DNA of 64,000 nucleotides. Source: Neisseria perflava (GTDB lineage Bacteria > Pseudomonadota > Gammaproteobacteria > Burkholderiales > Neisseriaceae). A model generated the notes under the pieces. It ran no database searches. It had not been told where the DNA came from and saw only the letters and a program-made list of their open reading frames with translations. Where the stretch lies: the NCBI RefSeq assembly GCF_024170405.1, contig NZ_JALJYC010000014.1, forward strand, positions 4,259 through 68,258, written 5' to 3'. Position numbers and translations under genes: made by a program. This document shows, piece by piece, positions 17,826 through 26,731 of the stretch. Each line of letters opens with the position of its first letter. The first letter of the stretch is position 1.

Positions 17826-18815
17826 ATGAAACAAAAAATCTTCGTTCTCTACACCGGCGGTACCATAGGCATGAGCCAAAGCAGCGACGGCCTGCGCCCC
17901 GATACCGCGCTGGCGGGCAAAGCGCTGCAACCGTTTGCCGACCGCCTCGATTTCGACTGGCACATCTGCCAACCGCTGATTGATTCCTCCGCCGTTACCC
18001 TGCAAAACTGGTGCGACTGGCTGGCTGTCCTTACTGAAAAAATCCCGCATTACGACGGTATTCTGATTTTGCACGGCACCGATACGTTGGCCTACACCGT
18101 CAATCTGCTGGCTTTGGCTTTGCAGGGCTTGGACAAACCGGTGATATTGACCGGTTCGCAATGGCCGTATGACGCGGCAAACAGCGACGCGCCGCTAAAC
18201 TTGGCCACCGCCGTAGCCGCATTTGAGCTTGGTTTGCAAGAAGTGGCGGTTGCCTTTAACGGCATGCTGTTTCCCGCCGTCGGCAGCCGCAAAGTCAGCA
18301 CCGAAACTGCCGCCGGTTTTGCCAATCCGCATTCCGGCGCCATCGCCGAATGGAACGCGGCAGCAGGTTGGCAGCACATCGCACCGCGTCCGCAAATCAG
18401 AGTCGAAACGCAAGGTTTGCAAACATTGCCGCTAAACCCGCAAGCCAAAGTCGTCTGCCATACCCTGATTCCTGGTTTCAGCACGCAAAACCTTTCAGAC
18501 GGCCTTGCGCATACGGCCGCCCAAGCTGTGATTTTGCAAAGCTACGGCCACGGCAACGCGCCGAATACGCCTGAATTTATCGCCGCCGTGCAAGCCTTTA
18601 CTGCTCGCGGCGGCCTGCTGCTCAACATCAGCCAAGTGATGCAGGGTTGCGCGGCGGCGGTGTATGCTCAGGGCAGCGCCTTGCGGCAGGCGGGTGTCAT
18701 CAACGGCGGTAAATGCAATTTGGAAACCGCTACCGCCTTATTGACGCTGGCAGTTTCCAACGGTTGGACGGCCGCCGAGATACAGCAAAAATTGGCGGAG
18801 AACGGGTTGGCGTAA
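17826..18815 (+). CDS. ansA: L-asparaginase, type I
   Basis: 329 residues. The N-terminal catalytic VLYTGGTIGM and the second catalytic block ILHGTDTLAYTV are both intact; VILTGSQWP is typical. No signal peptide, so the cytoplasmic type I enzyme (Asn to Asp plus ammonia). A DUS is embedded at 18494 where it encodes part of LSDGLAH. The stop codon overlaps the tatD start. Confidence 0.92.
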   Translation: MKQKIFVLYTGGTIGMSQSSDGLRPDTALAGKALQPFADRLDFDWHICQPLIDSSAVTLQNWCDWLAVLTEKIPHYDGILILHGTDTLAYTVNLLALALQGLDKPVILTGSQWPYDAANSDAPLNLATAVAAFELGLQEVAVAFNGMLFPAVGSRKVSTETAAGFANPHSGAIAEWNAAAGWQHIAPRPQIRVETQGLQTLPLNPQAKVVCHTLIPGFSTQNLSDGLAHTAAQAVILQSYGHGNAPNTPEFIAAVQAFTARGGLLLNISQVMQGCAAAVYAQGSALRQAGVINGGKCNLETATALLTLAVSNGWTAAEIQQKLAENGLA

Positions 18816-19600
18816 TGGAGGAAATCCGCCTGACCGACACCCATTGCCACCTGACCGACCCGGCCTTGCAAGCCGACTTGCCGCGTATTGTGCAAGAGGC
18901 GGCGGCGCAGGGCGTGCGGCGCTTTATCGTACCGGCTACGCAGCGCGGCGATTGGCAGCAGGCGATTGGTTTAATGCAACAAAGGCCGTCTGAAAATGCG
19001 GCTGTCCATTGCGCCATCGGCATTCATCCGTGGTATGCGCAAGAAGCGGCGGAGCAGGATTTTGCCGAACTTGAAACACTGTTGCACCGCTATCCGCAAA
19101 TCTGGCTGGGCGAAACCGGCTTGGATTTTTACAACAAAAACCAAACCCAAGCGCAGCGCGAATGGCAGATTGCCGTGTTTGCCCGCCAGCTCGCCATCGC
19201 GCAAAAGCTGCAACGGCGCGTGATTGTGCACAATTTACGCGCGACGCAGCAAATCGTCGCAGCGGTGAAACAGCAAAAGTTCACTGGCGGCGGCATTGCG
19301 CACGCCTTTTCCGGCAGCATAGAAGAAGCCGAATCGCTGATACGCTGCGGTTTCTACATCGGTATCGGCTCGCTGCTGCTCAATCCCACAGCCAAAAAAG
19401 TCCGCCTTGCCGCCGCCGCTTTGCCTTTGGACAAAATCGTCTTGGAAACCGACAGCCCGTTTATGCTGGGCAATACGGTCAATACCCCCGCCAATGTGCG
19501 CAAAATTGCCGGAATCGTGGCGGATTTGCGCGGGATAACGGTTGCAGAAGTGGCGCGGCAGATGGAAGACAATGTCAACCGCTTACTGGCAGCGGTTTAG
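18815..19600 (+). CDS. tatD: TatD family metal-dependent hydrolase (DNase)
   Basis: 261 residues from MEEIRLTDTHCHLTDPAL. The metal ligands THCH, the GETGLDFY glutamate, VIVHNLRA histidine, AHAFSG histidine and ETDSPFM aspartate are all present, so it should be an active TIM-barrel phosphoesterase. The start codon shares one base with the ansA stop (TAATG), which implies translational coupling; no separate ribosome-binding site is seen. A DUS is embedded at 18983. Confidence 0.9.
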   Translation: MEEIRLTDTHCHLTDPALQADLPRIVQEAAAQGVRRFIVPATQRGDWQQAIGLMQQRPSENAAVHCAIGIHPWYAQEAAEQDFAELETLLHRYPQIWLGETGLDFYNKNQTQAQREWQIAVFARQLAIAQKLQRRVIVHNLRATQQIVAAVKQQKFTGGGIAHAFSGSIEEAESLIRCGFYIGIGSLLLNPTAKKVRLAAAALPLDKIVLETDSPFMLGNTVNTPANVRKIAGIVADLRGITVAEVARQMEDNVNRLLAAV

Positions 19601-19626
19601 CCGCTTGCGCTTATCTTTTTGAATTA

Positions 19627-19790
19627 TAGGATCTGTTGACATTTCATCACGCGCCATCTTTTCGGCAAAAAAATATGGCTGCTGCGTTGAAATTGCTCGC
19701 AAGGTGTTCAACCTTGCGAGCAATTTCGCCTTGTATCCGCACTTTTTTACTCGCAAATCTGCTTTGCGGCTGAAATGTCAACAGACCCTG
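19627..19790 (+). repeat. MITE-like repeat, copy 2
   Basis: 164 bases between tatD and prfA, with TAGGATCTGTTGACATTTCA at one end and the inverted CAGGGTCTGTTGACATTTCA at the other. The internal hairpin has a 13-bp stem around GCAAGG-TGTTCAA-CCTTGC. Confidence 0.85.
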
Positions 19791-19806
19791 AAAAAACCTT
19801 TATAAT
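19778..19806 (+). promoter_or_regulatory. Possible prfA promoter using the repeat end
   Basis: TCAACA inside the repeat's end, 17 bases, then a perfect TATAAT at 19801 just outside it. The -35 matches 4 of 6 consensus bases. Confidence 0.45.
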
Positions 19807-19906
19807 AGCGCCCATCAATGCCGTCTGAAAAGTGTTATGCCTGTCCGCTTACGCGAAGGGTAGCGTATTGCCTTATTTTTCAGACGGCCTTTCTTGTGGA
19901 AACTTT

Positions 19907-20983
19907 ATGAAACCCTCAATTTTAGAAAAATTACAACAACTTGCCGACCGCTTGGAAGAGGTCACGCACCTGCTCGGACAGCCCGAAGCCACCGAGGATA
20001 TGGACAACTACCGCAAGCTCACGCGCGAACATGCCGAGCTGACGCCGGTGGTAGAGGTGTTCCAGCAATACATCTTGGCGCAGAGCGATTTGGCCGACGC
20101 CGAAGGAATGCTGCACGATCCGGAAATGAAAGATTTTGCCGCCGAGGAAATCGAAGCGGCCAAAACCAAAATCGACACGCTGGATACCGAGCTGCAAAAG
20201 CTGCTGCTGCCCAAAGATGCCGACGACGATAAAAACATTTTTATCGAGGTGCGCGCGGGTACGGGTGGCGACGAAGCGGCGCTGTTTGCCGGTGATTTGC
20301 TGCGCATGTACAGCCGCTATGCCGAGCGCAACCGCTGGCAGGTGGAAATCGTGTCGGCCAACGAGAGCGAGCTGGGCGGGTATAAGGAAGTTATCGCCCG
20401 CATTGTCGGCCTCGGCGCATATAGCCGTCTGAAATTCGAATCAGGCGGCCACCGTGTGCAGCGTGTCCCGGCCACCGAAAGCCAGGGGCGTATCCATACT
20501 TCGGCTTGCACCGTCGCCGTAATGCCGGAAGCGGACGAATTGGAAGACATCGAGTTGAACGCTGCCGATTTGCGTATCGACACCTTCCGCGCCTCCGGTG
20601 CGGGCGGCCAGCACATCAACAAAACCGATTCCGCCGTGCGCATTACCCACCTGCCGACTGGCATGGTGGTGGAATGTCAGGACGGCCGCAGCCAGCACGC
20701 CAACAAAGCGCAGGCGATGAAGGTATTGGCGGCGCGTTTGAACGATGCGCAAAAACGCGAAGCGCAGGCCAAAGAAGCGGCCGAACGCAAATCGCTTATC
20801 GGCAGCGGCGACCGTAGCGAGCGCATCCGCACCTACAATTACCCGCAAGGCCGCGTCACCGACCACCGTATCAATTTAACCCTGCACAAGCTGGATTTTA
20901 TTATGGACGGCGATTTGGAAGAATTAACCAATGCGCTGATTGCCGAACATCAGGCCGAGCTGCTGGCGGCGATGGGTGATTAA
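19907..20983 (+). CDS. prfA: Peptide chain release factor 1
   Basis: 358 residues. The codon-recognition tripeptide PAT in RVPATESQGRIHTSA (RF1 type, reads UAA and UAG) and the catalytic GGQ in GAGGQHINKTDSAVRI are present. It hydrolyses peptidyl-tRNA on the ribosome. ATG 19907 matches the family N-terminus (MKPSILEKL) and has GTGGA upstream. A widely spaced DUS pair (19817 and 19882) flanks the leader. Confidence 0.97.
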   Translation: MKPSILEKLQQLADRLEEVTHLLGQPEATEDMDNYRKLTREHAELTPVVEVFQQYILAQSDLADAEGMLHDPEMKDFAAEEIEAAKTKIDTLDTELQKLLLPKDADDDKNIFIEVRAGTGGDEAALFAGDLLRMYSRYAERNRWQVEIVSANESELGGYKEVIARIVGLGAYSRLKFESGGHRVQRVPATESQGRIHTSACTVAVMPEADELEDIELNAADLRIDTFRASGAGGQHINKTDSAVRITHLPTGMVVECQDGRSQHANKAQAMKVLAARLNDAQKREAQAKEAAERKSLIGSGDRSERIRTYNYPQGRVTDHRINLTLHKLDFIMDGDLEELTNALIAEHQAELLAAMGD

Positions 20984-21296
20984 ATAATCTATTAATGATT
21001 TAGCGCAAAGGCCGTCTGAAAAAAGCGGGTTGATGATGAGTCCGCCCTTTTCAGACGGCCTTTTCATGTATAAACTAACGATGTTAAAAATACGGCGGTA
21101 GGTAGCGGTATTTACCGGCTCAAGCCGTTGGTGCAGGTTGGGCATTTTGCATAACAGGCGCAAAGCATTGCTTTGGCAGATGAAAATGCTAGAATAGCCC
21201 TGCTCGGAGAAAATAAGCTGCCCCTGCTTTCGAGGCGGTGCCGAGAGGTGAAAAATCTAAAATTCTTAAAAAATCAACTGATAAGGATATGACGAT
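20984..21296. other. Intergenic region prfA-pta
   Basis: It holds a DUS pair near its start and an unassigned stretch of ordinary composition. CTAGAATAG near 21190 is a possible -10 for pta. No gene is supported. Confidence 0.4.
21009..21065. terminator. DUS-pair terminator after prfA
   Basis: Stem extended beyond the uptake sequence (AAAAGCGGG with CCGCCCTTTT), ending in CCTTTTC. Confidence 0.8.
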
Positions 21297-22805
21297 ATGG
21301 CAAATGTATTGATTGTTCCGGTATCTACCGATACCGACAGCGCAGCCGTGACCCAAGCGGTTGCCAAAGCCCTGAATGCGCAGACTTTCCGCGCTTTGGA
21401 TGAAAACGGCAATGCCGAGCGCCTGATTGCGCAAGGCAAAGGCGATGACTGGTTTGACCAGGTGGTCGGTCAGGTTGCCGCGCTGAACGCGGACAATCTG
21501 GTGGTGGAAGGCATCCGCCCCGAGCCGGAAAAACTGTTTTTGGCCACCAAAAACGTCGAGCTGGCGCTGTCTTTAGACGCGGCGGTGGTGTTGGCGGCTT
21601 ACACCTGCGACAACGACATTGCCTATATGGTAAATAAATTAAACTTGTCCAAACAGGCTTATATTACCGCGCCGGGCGTATTGGCCGGTTTCACTTTGGA
21701 CAACGCCGAAGCCGGTGTCGGCGAAGCCGTGGCCGAGCAGACCGGCCTGACTTTCTTCGGTTCGACCGCTGATTTGCGCAACACCGACGAATTGGTCAAC
21801 CGCCCGCACAGCCGCCTGTCCCCGGCGCAATTCCGTTACAACATGATTGAAACCGCCCGCAATGCCGACAAACGCATTGTGTTGCCGGAAGGCGCAGAGC
21901 CGCGTACCGTGCAGGCCGCTGCGATTTGCCATGAAAAAGGCATTGTCCGCTGCGTCTTGCTGGCGCCGCGTGCCGAAGTGGAAGCCGTGGCCAAAGAGCG
22001 CCACATCAATCTGCCGGATTCTCTGGAAATCATCGATCCCGCTTCTTTGGTGGACCAATACGTTGCGCCGATGTGCGAGCTGCGCAAATCCAAAGGCCTG
22101 ACGCCCGAGCAGGCGCGTGAGCAGTTGAAAGATACCGTGGTTTTGGGCACTATGATGATGGCGCAAAACGATGTGGACGGCTTGGTATCCGGCGCGGTTC
22201 ACACCACCGCCAACACCATCCGTCCGGCCTTGCAGCTGATTAAAACCGCCCCGGGTGCGAGCTTGGTATCCAGCGTGTTCTTCATGTTGCTGCCCAACCA
22301 AGTGGTTGCTTTCGCCGACTGCGCCGTTAACCCGAATCCCGATGCCGCGCAGTTGGCCGACATCGCCATCCAAACCGCCGATTCTGCCAAAGCCTTCGGT
22401 ATCGACCCGAAAGTGGCGATGATTTCTTATTCGACTTTGGGTTCAGGCAGCGGCCCGGATGTGGATGTTGTGGTTGAAGCCACCAAAATCGCGCAGGAAA
22501 AACGCCCTGATTTGGCGATTGATGGCCCGTTGCAATACGATGCCGCCACCGTGCCGAGCGTAGCCAAATCCAAAGCGCCGAACAGCCCCGTCGCCGGTCA
22601 AGCCACTGTGATGGTGTTCCCGGATTTGAATACCGGCAACTGTACCTACAAAGCGGTACAGCGCAACGCCAACGTATTGAGCGTCGGCCCGATGTTGCAA
22701 GGCCTGCGCAAACCGGTCAACGACCTGTCTCGCGGCGCTTTGGTGGACGACATCGTGTACACCATCGCCCTGACCGCCATCCAAGCCAAACAAATGGAAG
22801 CGTAA
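21297..22805 (+). CDS. pta: Phosphate acetyltransferase
   Basis: 502 residues. The C-terminal PTA_PTB domain is complete (RIVLPEGAEPRTVQAA, DGLVSGAVHTTANTIRPAL, SYSTLGSGSGPDVDVV, GPLQYDAA, NVLVFPDLNTGN-like). The N-terminal part is shorter than in the ~714-residue E. coli enzyme, so the regulatory region is reduced. It interconverts acetyl-CoA and acetyl phosphate. AAGGATATGACG precedes the ATG. ackA is not in the window. Confidence 0.95.
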   Translation: MANVLIVPVSTDTDSAAVTQAVAKALNAQTFRALDENGNAERLIAQGKGDDWFDQVVGQVAALNADNLVVEGIRPEPEKLFLATKNVELALSLDAAVVLAAYTCDNDIAYMVNKLNLSKQAYITAPGVLAGFTLDNAEAGVGEAVAEQTGLTFFGSTADLRNTDELVNRPHSRLSPAQFRYNMIETARNADKRIVLPEGAEPRTVQAAAICHEKGIVRCVLLAPRAEVEAVAKERHINLPDSLEIIDPASLVDQYVAPMCELRKSKGLTPEQAREQLKDTVVLGTMMMAQNDVDGLVSGAVHTTANTIRPALQLIKTAPGASLVSSVFFMLLPNQVVAFADCAVNPNPDAAQLADIAIQTADSAKAFGIDPKVAMISYSTLGSGSGPDVDVVVEATKIAQEKRPDLAIDGPLQYDAATVPSVAKSKAPNSPVAGQATVMVFPDLNTGNCTYKAVQRNANVLSVGPMLQGLRKPVNDLSRGALVDDIVYTIALTAIQAKQMEA

Positions 22806-22827
22806 TGCGCGGATAATTTGAGGCTTG

Positions 22828-22866
22828 AGGCCGTCTGAAAGCCGTTGGGGTTTTCAGACGGCCTTT
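22828..22866. terminator. DUS-pair terminator after pta
   Basis: GAGGCCGTCTGAAA-GCCGTTGGGG-TTTTCAGACGGCC, then TTTG. Confidence 0.75.
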
Positions 22867-22910
22867 GTTTTACCGCTCTTGAAATGTATGCAAAATAGCG
22901 TTTCTTCGTT

Positions 22911-23078
22911 TTATCCCAGTCCGCCGTGTGCGGTATTGTGTACCGCTTGTGGGTAACTTCGCTTTCCCCTTGAAAGCAAAATAAAAAAGCATAATGCTTA
23001 AAATTTAAGCAATGAAAAATCCGTTCCCCCCATTATCCCAAAGAATTTTCAAACAATCTGTGCAAGCCTTGTGGATAA
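22911..23078. other. Cluster of DnaA-box-like 9-mers
   Basis: A perfect box (TTATCCACA on the minus strand, 23070-23078), a one-mismatch box (TTACCCACA, minus, 22948-22956) and two weaker ones (TTATCCCAG 22911, TTATCCCAA 23033) in an AT-rich, gene-free stretch. The palindrome GCTTAAAATTTAAGC lies at 22996 with a degenerate echo near 23117. Function unproven. Confidence 0.45.
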
Positions 23079-23134
23079 GATATCTGACTGATTGAAAAGA
23101 CAAGAAAAAATCAAAATGCCTAAAAAATAAGCAG

Positions 23135-23170
23135 AGGCCGTCTGAAAAAATACGTTTTTCAGACGGCCTA
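23135..23170. terminator. DUS inverted pair upstream of trmA
   Basis: AGGCCGTCTGAAAAA-TACG-TTTTTCAGACGGCCT, 40 bases before trmA; probably insulates trmA or serves uptake. Confidence 0.65.
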
Positions 23171-23207
23171 TACTATAATACCGCCTGATAAAACAACGAG
23201 TACCACC

Positions 23208-24290
23208 ATGAGCGCTTACCAACAGCAATTAAACGACAAGCAACGCTATCTGCACGACCTGTTTCAAGGGCTGGACATGCCTGAAATCGAGGTATTTGAA
23301 TCGCCCGAACAGCATTACCGCATGCGCGCGGAGTTTCGCGTGTGGCACGAAGGCGATGAGATTTTTTACGCCATGTTTGAGCGCGGGCAGAAAGCGAGCG
23401 GGGCGAGTTTGGTGCGCTGCGACCAATTTGTGGCGGCAGACGGAGCGATTAACGCCTTAATGCCCAAGCTGATTGCCGCAGTGAAGACGCAGCCGCTGTT
23501 GAAAAACCGCTGGTACGCCGTCGAATTTCTCGCCACTTTAAGCGGCGAAATGCTGGTGACGATGATTTACCACAAGAAATTAGACGGCGAATGGGAAACC
23601 GCCGCCCGTAAGCTGCAAGATGAGTTGGGTATATGGATAATCGGCCGCAGCCGTGGGCAGAAAGTGGTGTTGGCGCAGGATTTTGTGACCGAAACGCTGC
23701 ATGTGGACGGGCAGCCGTTCCGCTACCGCCAAATCGAGGGCAGTTTTACCCAGCCCAATGCCTGCGTGTGCGAAAAAATGCTGGTGTGGGCATGCGGCGC
23801 GGCAGAAGGTTTGGGCGGCGATTTGCTGGAGCTGTATTGCGGCAACGGCAACTTTACCCTGCCGCTGGCACGCAAATTCGACAAGGTATTGGCGACCGAA
23901 GTGTCCAAAACCTCGGTTCACGCCGCGCAGTGGAACATCGAGGTCAATGACAGCCGCAACGTCAAAATTGCCCGCCTGTCGGCCGAAGAGTTTACCGAAG
24001 CCTACACGCAAAACCGCGCCTTCCGCCGTTTGGAAGAGCAGGGCATTGCGCTGGCGGATTACCGTTTTTCCACCATTTTCGTCGATCCGCCGCGTGCCGG
24101 TGTGGATGATGAAACGCTGAAACTGGTGGCGCGTTTCGATAATGTGATTTACATTTCCTGCAATCCTGAAACCTTACGCGCCAATTTGGATGTCCTGACG
24201 CAAACGCACAGCGTCGAACGCGCCGCGCTATTTGATCAGTTTCCGTTTACCCATCATATTGAAAGCGGGGTATTGCTCAAACGCAAATAA
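23208..24290 (+). CDS. trmA: tRNA (uracil-5-)-methyltransferase
   Basis: 360 residues. SAM-binding ELYCGNGNFTLPLA, the catalytic-site FVDPPRAG and the nucleophilic cysteine in YISCNPETL are all visible. It makes ribothymidine at position 54 of tRNAs. The short form without a TRAM or Fe-S domain points to TrmA rather than RlmC/RlmD. Starts with MSAYQQQLNDKQRYL at ATG 23208. Confidence 0.95.
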   Translation: MSAYQQQLNDKQRYLHDLFQGLDMPEIEVFESPEQHYRMRAEFRVWHEGDEIFYAMFERGQKASGASLVRCDQFVAADGAINALMPKLIAAVKTQPLLKNRWYAVEFLATLSGEMLVTMIYHKKLDGEWETAARKLQDELGIWIIGRSRGQKVVLAQDFVTETLHVDGQPFRYRQIEGSFTQPNACVCEKMLVWACGAAEGLGGDLLELYCGNGNFTLPLARKFDKVLATEVSKTSVHAAQWNIEVNDSRNVKIARLSAEEFTEAYTQNRAFRRLEEQGIALADYRFSTIFVDPPRAGVDDETLKLVARFDNVIYISCNPETLRANLDVLTQTHSVERAALFDQFPFTHHIESGVLLKRK

Positions 24291-24309
24291 GCAAATGGAA
24301 ACAAACATA

Positions 24310-24347
24310 AGGCCGTCTGAAAATGCAAAATTTTCAGACGGCCTTTT
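24310..24347. terminator. DUS-pair terminator, convergent
   Basis: AAGGCCGTCTGAAAAT-GCAAA-ATTTTCAGACGGCCTT between trmA and the flavoprotein gene. Confidence 0.85.
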
Positions 24348-24362
24348 GATATTTCATATATT

Positions 24363-25532
24363 TTATTTCGCCAACACCGGCATGGTGCCGTTGAGCAGAT
24401 ATTGGATGGTTTCTTTCACATTGCGGATGGCGTGGCCGAAGGGCAGAGGGTCTTTACCTCGGAAAAACAAGCCTTTATCTACTTCGCCACGGAATGCGGC
24501 GGAAAGCTGGATGTCGATACAGAATTGTCCGGCCTTAGCCAAGCCGTCGCGCAGGCCGCAGCTGGTGAGGCAGTTCATGCCTTGGGTGCAGCGGCGCGGG
24601 TCGGCTTTGGCAACGGATTGCAGCTTGGCCTCGCGCTTGATGTAGCTATCGAGGAATTTGGTGCGCACACCACGTGCGGGCAAACCAGCAACCGACATAA
24701 ATTCAACCACTTGCTCGGTTTCCGCACCGGCGAGGGTTTTTTTGAAATTTTCATGCGCGTCGCATTCTTCGGTAACGGCAAAGGCCGTGCCGATTTGTAC
24801 GGCGTTGGCACCCCAATTTTTCAGCGCGGTGGTGACTTTTTCAAAATTCGCCATGCCGCCGGCGACGATTAAGGGGATTTTTTCGCTTTCCAAACCGAGG
24901 TTTTTAAACACTTCCAGCGTTTCTTCAATCACGCGTTTAAATTCAAATTTTGAGTCGTATAAACCTTCGATGGTGTTCGAGCCCAAGTGTCCGGCAGCGT
25001 GGCCGGGGTGTTCGATGACCACGGCGTCGGGCAGAATGCCTTTTTTCATCCAGCGTTTCAACACGATGTTAATCCCGCGTGATTCGGACAAAATCGGGAA
25101 AAGGGCGACGTCTTTGTGGAAACCTTCGGTCATTTCCGGCAAATCCAACGGCAGACCGGCGCCCATCACAATCGCGTCCGCACCCGATTCGCAGGCCTGG
25201 CGCACATAGGCGGCGTGGTCTTTGACCGCTTTCATGACGTTGACGGCAATCAGCCCTTTGCCTTCCGAGTCGGCTTTGGCTTTTTGGATTTCGCGGTCGA
25301 GGGCGATTTTGTTTAACTCGGTGTATTTTTCTTCGCTCGGGTTGATTTTGGACTCGGCTAAAAGGTCGTCATGCAGGTGGCGCAAGTCGATGCTGGCGAT
25401 GGTGCCGATACCGTTTTCACGGGCAACGGCGCTGGAGAGGCGGGAGGCGGAAATGCCCACGCCCATGCCGCCTTGTACGACGGGAATCAATGATTTGTCA
25501 CGGATCACCAGAGGGTCGAAATTGTGTTGCAT
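24363..25532 (-). CDS. NAD(P)H-dependent flavin oxidoreductase, nitronate monooxygenase-like
   Basis: 389 residues with an FMN-binding TIM barrel of the NMO/FabK family: VVQGGMGVGISASRLSSAVA at the start, GADAIVMGAGLPLDLP, VVIEHPGHAAGHLGS with the active-site histidine, and PLIVAGGMAN. A C-terminal cysteine group (RCTQGMNCLTSCGLRDG plus a later QFCID) is unusual for simple NMOs. Likely role: oxidation of alkyl nitronates or an enoyl reductase-like reaction. It is transcribed alone. Confidence 0.75.
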   Translation of the reverse strand: MQHNFDPLVIRDKSLIPVVQGGMGVGISASRLSSAVARENGIGTIASIDLRHLHDDLLAESKINPSEEKYTELNKIALDREIQKAKADSEGKGLIAVNVMKAVKDHAAYVRQACESGADAIVMGAGLPLDLPEMTEGFHKDVALFPILSESRGINIVLKRWMKKGILPDAVVIEHPGHAAGHLGSNTIEGLYDSKFEFKRVIEETLEVFKNLGLESEKIPLIVAGGMANFEKVTTALKNWGANAVQIGTAFAVTEECDAHENFKKTLAGAETEQVVEFMSVAGLPARGVRTKFLDSYIKREAKLQSVAKADPRRCTQGMNCLTSCGLRDGLAKAGQFCIDIQLSAAFRGEVDKGLFFRGKDPLPFGHAIRNVKETIQYLLNGTMPVLAK

Positions 25533-25699
25533 GTGTGGAAACGTCCTTGCAGATTTGGAAATCGGGTGTGTGTTAGAAATTCATCTTTTTAGAATTTTAG
25601 GAATTATACTCTAAATATCGGCAAAATTAGAGTAAAACTACAGTTTTTGCACAAGTTAGCAGAAATTGATAGAAAAAAACATCAGATTAAAAATACGAC

Positions 25700-25733
25700 A
25701 AGACCGTCTGAAAGGGTTTTCAGACGGTCTTTT
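25700..25733. terminator. Variant-DUS pair terminator of apaH
   Basis: AGACCGTCTGAAA-GGG-TTTTCAGACGGTCTTTT; both arms carry the GACCGTCTGAA variant. Confidence 0.75.
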
Positions 25734-25750
25734 AGGTAAATCGGTCGGCT

Positions 25751-26584
25751 TTATTTCAATGCGGTTTTCCAATCCAAGCCGTTGATGGCGGCCACTTGGG
25801 TGATTTCCTGATTGGCCAGATTGATGGCGGTCAGCTCGCCGCCCCACAAAGCGCCGGTGTCGAGTGAAATCACACCGTTGCCGTTGGTGTAGCCCAGCGA
25901 CGACCAATGGCCGAACACGATGGTGTGGTCGAGGTTTTGCCGGTTGGCGGCTTTAAACCACGGGCGCAGGTAGAGCGGCATTTTGTCGAGCGTGGCTTTG
26001 AAATCGTAGTCCAATTCATTGGTGTAGGTCAGCGCGCGCATACGGGTGAACACGTTGACAATCAGGCGCAGGCGGTCGTAGCCTTCCAAATCTTCGCGCC
26101 ATGCGGCGGGCTTGTTGCCGTACATTTTGCCGAAGAATTTTTTGTATTTGCGGCCGCGCAGCTCGGCCTCGGCTTCGTGCGCCAATTCCTGCGCTTGGGC
26201 AACCGTCCATTGCGGCAGAATACCGGCATGTACCATCACATAATGATTTTCGCCCTGTACCATCAAGGGCTGCATACGCAGCCAATCGAGCATTTTGGCG
26301 CAATCGGGGTGGTTGAGAATCGGCGTGATGGTGTCGCTGCGCTTAACCGTGCCGTGGCCGCAGCCGACGGCGAGCAGGTGCAGGTCGTGGTTGCCGAGGA
26401 TGATTTGTACGCTACTTTCGTGCTGCATGACAAATTGCAAGGCTTGCAGCGATTTGGGGCCGCGGTTGACGATGTCGCCGGTGAGCCAGAGCGTGTCTGT
26501 GCCGTGGTTGAAACTGATTTTGTGTAAGAGGGCATCCAGCTCGTCGTAGCAGCCTTGGATGTCGCCGATTGCGTAGTGTGCCAT
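25751..26584 (-). CDS. apaH: Symmetrical bis(5'-nucleosyl)-tetraphosphatase
   Basis: 277 residues. The metallophosphatase motifs GDIQGCYDEL, GDIVNRGPKS and GNHDLHLLA are intact. It splits Ap4A into two ADP. I chose ATG 26584 because MAHYAIGDIQG is the family start; the longer frame adds an unconserved leader. Ribosome-binding site weak. Confidence 0.95.
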   Translation of the reverse strand: MAHYAIGDIQGCYDELDALLHKISFNHGTDTLWLTGDIVNRGPKSLQALQFVMQHESSVQIILGNHDLHLLAVGCGHGTVKRSDTITPILNHPDCAKMLDWLRMQPLMVQGENHYVMVHAGILPQWTVAQAQELAHEAEAELRGRKYKKFFGKMYGNKPAAWREDLEGYDRLRLIVNVFTRMRALTYTNELDYDFKATLDKMPLYLRPWFKAANRQNLDHTIVFGHWSSLGYTNGNGVISLDTGALWGGELTAINLANQEITQVAAINGLDWKTALK

Positions 26585-26667
26585 GATTTGGGTTGTTTTA
26601 TGGATTGTATTTGAGGGTGTCGGCAGAATGGTTTGAGACCGCCGCAAAGAAAAGGGAATAGGATTTA

Positions 26668-26698
26668 GACGGCCTCAAATTCATTATCGAGGCCGTCT
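26668..26698. terminator. Inverted DUS-related repeat after ridA
   Basis: GACGGCCTC and GAGGCCGTC arms about 14 bases apart; weaker than a full pair. Confidence 0.5.
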
Positions 26699-26731
26699 GA
26701 ACAGCAGATGGGGTTTAGCGCGTGAAAACCG

